A model generated the notes under the pieces. It was not told the DNA's origin, did not search any database, and saw only the letters and a program-made list of their open reading frames with translations. Source: Hordeum vulgare subsp. vulgare (lineage: Eukaryota > Streptophyta > Magnoliopsida > Poales > Poaceae). From it: 64,000 nucleotides of DNA. The DNA lies in assembly GCF_904849725.1 (NCBI RefSeq), contig NC_058521.1, positions 98,008,244 to 98,072,243 on the forward strand, read 5' to 3'. Positions 57,788-64,000 of this stretch are shown here, one piece after another. The position numbers and the translations under genes are program-made. Position 1 is the stretch's first letter. The number at the start of each line of letters is the position of its first letter.

Positions 57788-60700
57788 ATGAGTGATCGTG
57801 CTTGGATGTACACTGGTCACCCTAGTCAGAAAGACATGACCCATGAATGGTTAACAAAAACCAGGGGGTTTGTGAGAGCCGCATTTGCAAATGGCCAGCA
57901 AAAAACATGGTGCTCCTGTCCCAACTGCGACAACTGGAAAAAGCAGACAGAGTTTGAAATGGGTAAACACTTGCAGAAGTGGGGTTTTACGCCTAATTAT
58001 ATGGTGTGGACTTTTCATGGTGAGTCTGACCAACGTGCCAGAGCTGAGGTGATTCGTCGTCGCACCGACGAGCATGGTACCGGGATTGAAGACATGGTGC
58101 AAGACTTTGATGATGCTCGGGATTCGGACGATGAGATGGAGGAATCTGCAAAGGCCTTCTATGAAATGCTGGAGTCTTCAAAACGTCCTCTCCACGAGCA
58201 GACTGAGCTTTGTCAGCTGGATGCCATCATGCAAGTAATGGCTCTGAAGGCTCAATTCAACCTAGGCAGAGAATGCTACGACGCGATGATGACGATATTT
58301 GGACGCTTTCTACCCAAAGGCCATGTACTGCCTGCAAACCTGTACTAGTCAGAGAAAATCCTCCGTGTACTAAAGATGCCCTATGAGAAGATACATGCCT
58401 GTGAGAATGGATGTGCCTTATTTAGGCTTGAGTATGCGGCCTTGAACTATTGCCCCATTTGCAATTCTTCCAGGTATATTGTGGTAGACAACGACATGGG
58501 TGAGAAGAATCAGACCAAAATCCCCATTAGTGTTCTTCGATATCTGCCAATCGTACCAAGACTTGAACGTCTTTTCATGGTCGAAGAGACGGCCAGACAG
58601 ATGACATTGCACAAATTGGGCAAAAGAACCGAACTAGATGCGGATGGGAACAAGATGCTGGTACACACTTCACATGGTTTTGCGTGGAGGCACTTCGATG
58701 CATTACATAAGGATAAATCGGAAGATCCAAGGCAACCTAGAGTTCCCATCAGCACGGATGGGTTCAATGTGTATGGTATGACGGCAGCACAATACAGTTG
58801 TTGGCCTATATTTGTCATTCCACTAAATTTGCCACCCGGAGAGATTATGAAAAGAAAGAACATTTTCCTGACGTTGATAATTCCAGGGCCCAACTATCCG
58901 GGGAAGAATATGAATGTGTACATGCAGCGCTTAAGGATGAGTTGCAAGAAGCCTGGGATAATGGGATCAAGACCTACGACGCGGCTACCAAAACAAATTT
59001 CAAAATGCATGTGTGGTACATGTACTCGATGCATGATTATCCGGCGTTTGCGCTATTCGCTGGCTGGTGTGTGCATGGAAGGTTCCCGTGCACCACGTGC
59101 AAGGAAGCTCTTCAGTTCCGTTGGCTGCAGGCTGGTCGCAAGTATTCTTGCTTCGACATGCATAGACAATTCCTGGATCCTGACCATAAGTTCAGAAAAG
59201 ACAAGAAGAATTTCATCAAAGGTAGAGTTGTCAAAAACACTGCACCAGGTGCGTTGACAGGCCAACAGACCCTTGATCAGTTAAACGCTCTCGAGCCCGA
59301 TCCTTTGCGTCCAGGATACTTCAAAGGGTATAATACGGAACACGCCTGGACTCACAAGTCATGCTTATGGGATCTCCCTTACTTCAAAGACCTCCTTTGC
59401 CCACACAACATTGACGTGATGCACACTGAAAAGAATATTGCAGAGGCCATTTTTGGTACATTGTTCGGCATAGAGGGGAAGTCAAAAGATAATCCTAAGG
59501 CTAGAATCGACCTCGAGGCTCTATGTGATAGACCGTTGCAAAACTTGCGACAACGGAAAGGAAAGCAAAGCATAGCGAAGCCGAAGGCATGGTTCAATCT
59601 TGAAAGGCCAGCTATGAGGGAAATGCTATTGTGGGTGAAAATGCGGTTGATGTTCCCCGATGGGTATGCTGCGAATCTAAAGAGGGGAGCGAGTCTTGAG
59701 AAATTGAAAATATTTGGGCTCAAGAGTCATGATTGGCACATATGGATTGAGCGGGTAATGCCGGTGATGTTGCGTGGCTTTATCCCTGAGGATGAATGTC
59801 TAGTACTGGCAGAGCTGAGCTATTTCTTCCGTTCTCTTTGTGCGAAAGAACTATCGCCTGGCGTGCTAGATGAAATGGAAGAGTTGGTGCCGGAGTTGGT
59901 CTACAAATTAGAAAAGATCTTTCCACCGGGCTTCTTTAATCCAATGCAACATTTGATTTTGCATCTCCCGGCCGAGGCAAGAATGGGGGGGCCCGTTCAA
60001 AATCGATGGTGCTACTCAACTGAGAGGATGCAGAAGACGCTTCGAGCTAAGTGTAAAAATAAACGTAGAATTGAAGCATCGATGGCCGAGGCATTCATTA
60101 CTGAGGAGGCGGCAAACTTCGTGACAGCACACTACGAAGCCAAAAATTATCATTTGCATAACCCGAAGCCTCGGTACAATGATGGCGATCGAGAAAAAGT
60201 TCGATCCAACCTCAGCCTATTCAAAGGTAAGCTCGCACCATCCGGTGCTTCGAAAGGGAAATCGTTGGATGTCGAAGAATGGCGGACCATTTCATTGTAT
60301 ATCTTCACCAACCTAACAGAAGTGCGGCCGTACATCGAGTAAGTTCTCGGTAATTTATTGTTCCGCAACTTCTAATTGCTTTGAACCACTCTTATTCCCG
60401 GATATTTGATATAGTCGATACGTCGCCGAATTCTCGGATGGAGCGGTCATCGAAAAGGATTCCGTCGAAGAGTATGAGCTTCTCGCAAAGCATGGAGGCG
60501 ACTATCCTGGTTTCATCTCTTGGTTCAAACAAAGGGTAATTAATTACCATTAAGGGCCCATTTGACTTATTGGTCTAATTTGCGGCTAATGCATCCATTC
60601 TTTCGTATTAAACTTGTAGGCTGATGCAGAGTCTATGGACGCCGAGTTGAGACAAGTCGCTAATGGTTTTGACTATAAGGTCCGTTCATTTGACAAATAC

Positions 60701-60994
60701 AACATCAACGGGTATCACTTTCGTACCTTTGGCAAAGAGCTATCTATGCCCGACCTAAAGACTACAAATTGTTCTGTCTCTGCTATCGGCGAAGGAGACA
60801 CCGAGTATTATGGAAGGGTTGAAGCAATTTATGAACTTCTATTCTATTGTGAAAACCCACCGACCGTCGTAGTCTTCAAATGTTATTGGTTTGAGCCGAG
60901 GGAGACTAGAAGGACTCATGAACATATAGGACTAGTCGAAATCAACCAAAACACCCACTTATATGTTCCCGATGTCTATATTACGGCTCAATAG
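57788..60994 (+). pseudogene. TNP2-like CACTA transposase, broken
   Basis: ATG 57788 begins a transposase-associated domain (SDRAWMYTG, then a C-x-C-x2-C cluster WCSCPNCDNW). A TAG (58346-58348) interrupts, followed by ENGCALFRLEYAALNYCPIC and FNVYG. A one-base loss near 58935 shifts into the frame carrying DYPAFALFAGWCVHGRFPC and LCPHNIDVMHTEKNIAEAIF (Transposase_21), then a DUF4218-like domain (LHLPAEARMGGPVQNRWCYS). Introns 60339-60414 and 60536-60619 have GT-AG ends and keep frame. Exon 3 (60620 on) holds a DUF4216-like domain and meets TAG 60992-60994, after which coding-like sequence continues to about 61110. CACTA transposases cut and paste the element in the nucleus. This one is inactive as read. 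Confidence 0.9.
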
Positions 60995-61084
60995 GCGACA
61001 CAAGTTTTCTATCTACCGTGGGCCTGCCAAACTGATCCAAATCTCAAAGGTTGGGATGTCGTTTATGAAGTGCCACCACATTTT

Positions 61085-62340
61085 AGACCACCTACCCTCA
61101 ATGAAGAGGATTACGAACCTCCCGCTCCTTCTCCTTCTTCTTCTCCTTCTTCTTCTCCTTCTTCTCCTTCTTCTCCTTCTCCTCTTCCTTCTCCTTCTCC
61201 TCCTCCTCCTCCTCCTCCTTTTTCTTCTCCTTCTCCTCTTCCTTCTCCTTCTCCTCCTTCTCCTCCTCCTCCTCCTTCTTTTACTTCTTCTTCTCTTTCT
61301 CTTCTCCTATAGTTAGCTAGGGTTCCACCTAAATGACATAATTAGCTTAGTTAGCTCCAAAATGGCCTATTTAATAAAAAATGACCTATACTTAGCTAAT
61401 TATCCTCGAAATGACGTAATTAGCTCCAAAAAGGCATTCTTAGCCAATTTAGCCCGAAGAAGGGGACAAGAAGAGAAAAAGAGGAAAATGAAAGCAAGGA
61501 AGAGGAAAAAGGAGAAGAAGGAGGAGAGGGAGGAGGAGAAGAAGAAGGGGACAAAAGGATAAGAAGAAGGAAGAGGAGAAGGAGAAGAAGGAGAAGAAGA
61601 AGGAGAAGGAGCTCCCGCTCCTTCTCCTTCTTCTTCTCCTTCTTCTTCTCCTTATTCTCCTTCTCCTCTTCCTTCTCCTTCTCCTTCTTCTCCTTCTCCT
61701 CTTCCTTCTCCTTCTCCTCCTCCTCCTCCTCCTCCTCCTTTTTCTTCTTCTTCTCCTCTTCCTTCTTCTTCTCCTCTTCCTTCTCCTTCTCCTCCTCCTC
61801 CTCCTTCTTTTACTTCTTCTTCTCTTTCTCTTCTCCTATAGTTAGCTATGGTTCCACCTAAATGACATAATTAGCTTAGTTAGCTCCAAAATGGCCTATT
61901 TAATAAAAAATGACCTATACTTAGCTAATTATCCTCAAAATGACATAATTAGCTCCAAAAAGGCATTTTTAGCCAATTTAGCCCGAAGAAGGGGACAAGA
62001 AGAGAAAAAGAGGAAAATGAAAGCAAGGAAGAGGAAAAAGGAGAAGAAGGAGGAGAGGGAGGAGGAGAAGAAGAAGGGGACAAAAGGATAAGCTTCTTCT
62101 CCTTCTCCTCTTCCTTCTCCTTCTCCTCCTCCTCCTCCTCCTCCTCCTACTTTTTCTTCTTCTTCTCCTCTTCCTTCTTCTTCTCCTCTTCCTTCTCCTT
62201 CTCCTCCTTCTCCTCCTCCTCCTCCTTCTTTTACTTCTTCTTCTCTTTCTCTTCTCCTATAGTTAGCTAGGGTTCCACCTAAATGACATAATTAGCTTAG
62301 TTAGCTCCTAAATGGTCTATACTTAGCTAATATCTCTCCT
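61085..62340. repeat. CT-rich/AG-rich tandem array in CACTA-1
   Basis: Units of about 420-530 bp (GGTTCCACCTAAATGACATA at 61321, 61850 and 62271) alternate CTT/CCT tracts, AT-rich spacers with ATAATTAGC, and AGG/AAG tracts. They occupy the place of the last intron before a TTTTGCAG acceptor at 62408, as do the arrays in CACTA-2. Confidence 0.87.
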
Positions 62341-62669
62341 AAATAACCTATATATACACTACTTCATCTAGTATTATTTTTCTAACTTTCTTATTTGTCA
62401 TTTTGCAGATTACCTTCACTTCACGGGAAGCTTGGTTGATGGAATGCTTGAAGATGATTTCTTGTACCATGTGTTGTATTGAAACTATTGTAGTATATGA
62501 ATATATGGAACTTTGTATGCACGTGGATGAAACTAGTGTAATATATGGTTTGGTACGGATGTAACTTCCATAATATGTATGCACTATGGATGAGAGTTAT
62601 TTTAATATGGTTATGAGTACGGAAAGATATTTATTTATGTCAAATATATATATATATCCTGATTATTGT

Positions 62670-63402
62670 TAAAAATGCTGGATATAATAAAAAACAAATA
62701 AAAAAGGGGCTGGTTCTCCTCTTTGCCGTCTGCCCCCACATGGCAAAGGGGGGAGGCAGACGGCAAAGGGGGGAATCTGCCCCCCTCTCTCCCCTCTTTG
62801 CCGTCTGCCCCCACATGGCAAAGTGGGGGGAGGCAGACGGCAAAGGGGGGAATCTGCCCCCCTCTCTCCCCTCTTTGCCGTCTGCCCCCACATGGCAAAG
62901 GGGGGGAGGCAGACGGCAAAGGGGGGAATCTGCCCCCCTCTCTCCCCTCTTTGCCGTCTGCCCCCACATGGCAAAGGGGGGGAGGCAGACGGCAAAGGGG
63001 GGAATCTGCCCCCCTCTCTCCCCTCTTTGCCGTCTGCCCCCACATGGCAAAGGGGGGGAGGCAGACGGCAAAGGGGGGAATCTGCCCCCCTCTCTCCCCT
63101 CTTTGCCGTCTGCCCCCACATGGCAAAGGGGGGAAGGCAGACGACAAAGGGGGAGGCCTGCCGTTAACACTTAACGGGGACGTTGCAATATATGTCGTCC
63201 CACTTATTTTGCCGTCTGCCCCCTCATGGCAAAGATTCTTTGCCGTCCGCTTTGTGAAAGCAGACGGCAAAGAGCCTCTTCACCGGATTTTTTTTACCGT
63301 CTACTTTGCCGTCTGCTGACCGACGGCAAAGCCTTTGCCGTCCGTGGTAGCCCCCTTTGCCGTCCGCCTTGGCAGACGGCAAATTTCTGAATTTCAGTAG
63401 TG
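62670..63402. repeat. Right sub-terminal region and TIR of CACTA-1 with a 76-bp tandem repeat
   Basis: CTTTGCCGTCTGCCCCCACA recurs at 62721, 62796, 62873, 62949, 63025 and 63101, a period of 75-77 bp. Each unit pairs it with GGCAGACGGCAAAGG in inverted orientation. More single motifs follow up to the TIR. Multi-frame open reading through this array is a by-product of the 76-bp repeat. Confidence 0.93.
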
Positions 63403-63405
63403 TCA

Positions 63406-63707
63406 ACCCCAACCACATGATGATCACGGAGTTCACCAACAAGCACAAGATTGATGTCAATGACATTGGGAAGCACCTCTCCAGGCTCTATGACATTATT
63501 GATCTCCTCCAAGCCCTGATCTATGACCTGCAGAACCAAAACTGTGAGTATGAGTATAGATTTAAATCAATATGGTTGGCTGCAGATTTGAGGATTCCGT
63601 AGACTCGTTAATCTTTCCATGATGGAGCACCTATGCCTTGGAAGATGGAGTATCAAACTCATGTTGCAACAACTCCACCACCATCACCTCCAAAGGAAGA
63701 CAACTGA
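63406..63707 (+). pseudogene. 3' accessory ORF of Athila-like copy 2, second part
   Basis: Continues the frame cut at 55540 with TEFTNKHKIDVNDIGKHL and a helical, possibly coiled-coil stretch. In-frame TAG (63601-63603) and TAA (63610-63612) follow, then the same frame reads on to the tail PPPSPPKEDN and TGA (63705-63707). The tail is nearly identical to that of copy 1's accessory ORF. The ORF was therefore dead or shortened independently of the CACTA. Confidence 0.75.
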
Positions 63708-64000
63708 GCATGGGTATGGGCAATCCCCTTGGCTTGTGCCAAGCTTGGGGGAGTTGCCCCGGTATCGTATCACCATCATATCTTTTGCCTTTACCTTTGT
63801 TTTAGTTTGTTCCTTTTCAGTTTTCTCTTTCTCTAGTAGAATAAAGTCTTAGTGTTTTAGGCTTGAGTTTTTCTTTGTGTCATCCCCGATGTATTCGAGC
63901 TCGTGAGCCATATAATAAAGAGTATCTTTGTCGAAAGGCTTTGCCTCTTTCCATGATCAAAAGATCGAGAAAGAACAAAAGCATGAAAGATCATGTAGTG
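63708..64000 (+). other. Start of the 3' UTR of Athila-like copy 2
   Basis: Matches 33118-33420 of copy 1 (GCAATCCCCTTGGCTT; AATAAAGAGTATCTT) and runs off the window. The PPT and 3' LTR should lie outside. Confidence 0.85.

Larger units (their letters stand above)
55541..63402 (+). mobile_element. CACTA (EnSpm) transposon CACTA-1, nested in the Athila-like accessory ORF
   Basis: The 7862-bp element begins CACTACTGGAATCCAG and ends CTGAATTTCAGTAGTG. The terminal 28 bp match as inverted repeats at 26 positions. Target duplication TCA at 55538-55540 and 63403-63405. It carries sub-terminal CTTTGCCGTC repeats at both ends and one TNP2-type transposase gene, now with two stops and a frameshift. 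The left and right ends are complete, so it might still be mobilised by another element's transposase. Confidence 0.96.
49557..64000 (+). mobile_element. Second Athila-like element (copy 2), decayed and interrupted by CACTA-1
   Basis: Collinear with copy 1 from the middle of its 5' LTR (49557-50557) through gag, pol, hairpin/TATA module, accessory ORF and 3' UTR, running off the right edge. The sequence 55541-63402 is a nested CACTA. It has lost the 5' part of its LTR, the PBS and the gag start, and carries many stops, a net 64-bp integrase deletion and an RT active-site change. The 3' LTR lies outside the window. Confidence 0.9.

Noticed and set aside
62721..63176. Regularly spaced repeats resembling a CRISPR array
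   Set aside because: Spacers are identical between units, the repeats are CACTA sub-terminal motifs and the DNA is plant nuclear.
62635..63319. Several long overlapping open frames on both strands
   Set aside because: The roughly 76-bp tandem repeat leaves most frames open. The translations are repeats of PSAPTWQ or CHVGADGK-type units with no protein character.
1..64000. tRNA, rRNA, riboswitch or bacterial operon signals
   Set aside because: None seen. The tRNA-like matches are retrotransposon primer binding sites only.

Overview
This is plant nuclear DNA, almost certainly from wheat or a close Triticeae relative (Triticum/Aegilops/Hordeum). The evidence is an Angela/WIS/BARE-1 Copia element, a SIRE/Maximus-like Copia element with very long open frames, Athila-lineage Gypsy elements with a tRNA-Asp primer site, a Tekay-like chromovirus with a 4-kb LTR, CACTA (EnSpm) transposons with GACGGCAAAG sub-terminal repeats, and Stowaway MITEs. 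I see no intact host gene, rRNA, tRNA or CRISPR array. The names come from remembered family features, not from a search.

Layout: 1-6876 is a reverse-strand Angela element (3' LTR cut by the window edge, dead gag-pol, 5' LTR 5171-6876 broken by another element). 6877-9254 is a forward LTR-like fragment of another family with a Stowaway MITE inside it. 9255-9870 is a second Angela gag/leader piece. 9871-11771 is low-copy-looking DNA with a MITE, a diverged tandem duplication and a possible gene fragment. 11772-23812 is a complete reverse-strand SIRE/Maximus-like Copia element with open gag and pol and a dead, apparently spliced accessory gene. 23813-26039 is microsatellite-rich flank with another unassigned open frame. 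26040-36170 is a complete forward Athila-like element with a perfect CCCAT target duplication. 36190-about 44695 is a 5'-truncated reverse-strand Tekay-like chromovirus. About 44696-48401 is the right part of an internally deleted CACTA. 48405-49556 is a fragment of a different Gypsy LTR. 49557 to beyond 64000 is a second, more decayed Athila-like element, into whose 3' accessory frame a 7.9-kb CACTA (55541-63402, TCA target duplication) has inserted.

Working together: each LTR element has the usual logic (LTR promoter, PBS, gag, protease, reverse transcriptase/RNase H, integrase, PPT, LTR), and most copies are broken by stops, frameshifts and deletions. The point most worth attention is shared by two unrelated lineages. 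Both the Copia and the two Athila-like elements carry an extra same-strand ORF after pol, and in each case the DNA just upstream looks like a second copy of the element's own LTR promoter core: a palindromic block next to a TATA-like box, followed by a candidate splice acceptor. In the Copia element a short first exon, a GT-AG intron and the accessory frame join in phase. This suggests 3' accessory genes driven by internal LTR-mimicking promoters. It is an inference from sequence layout, not a demonstrated mechanism.
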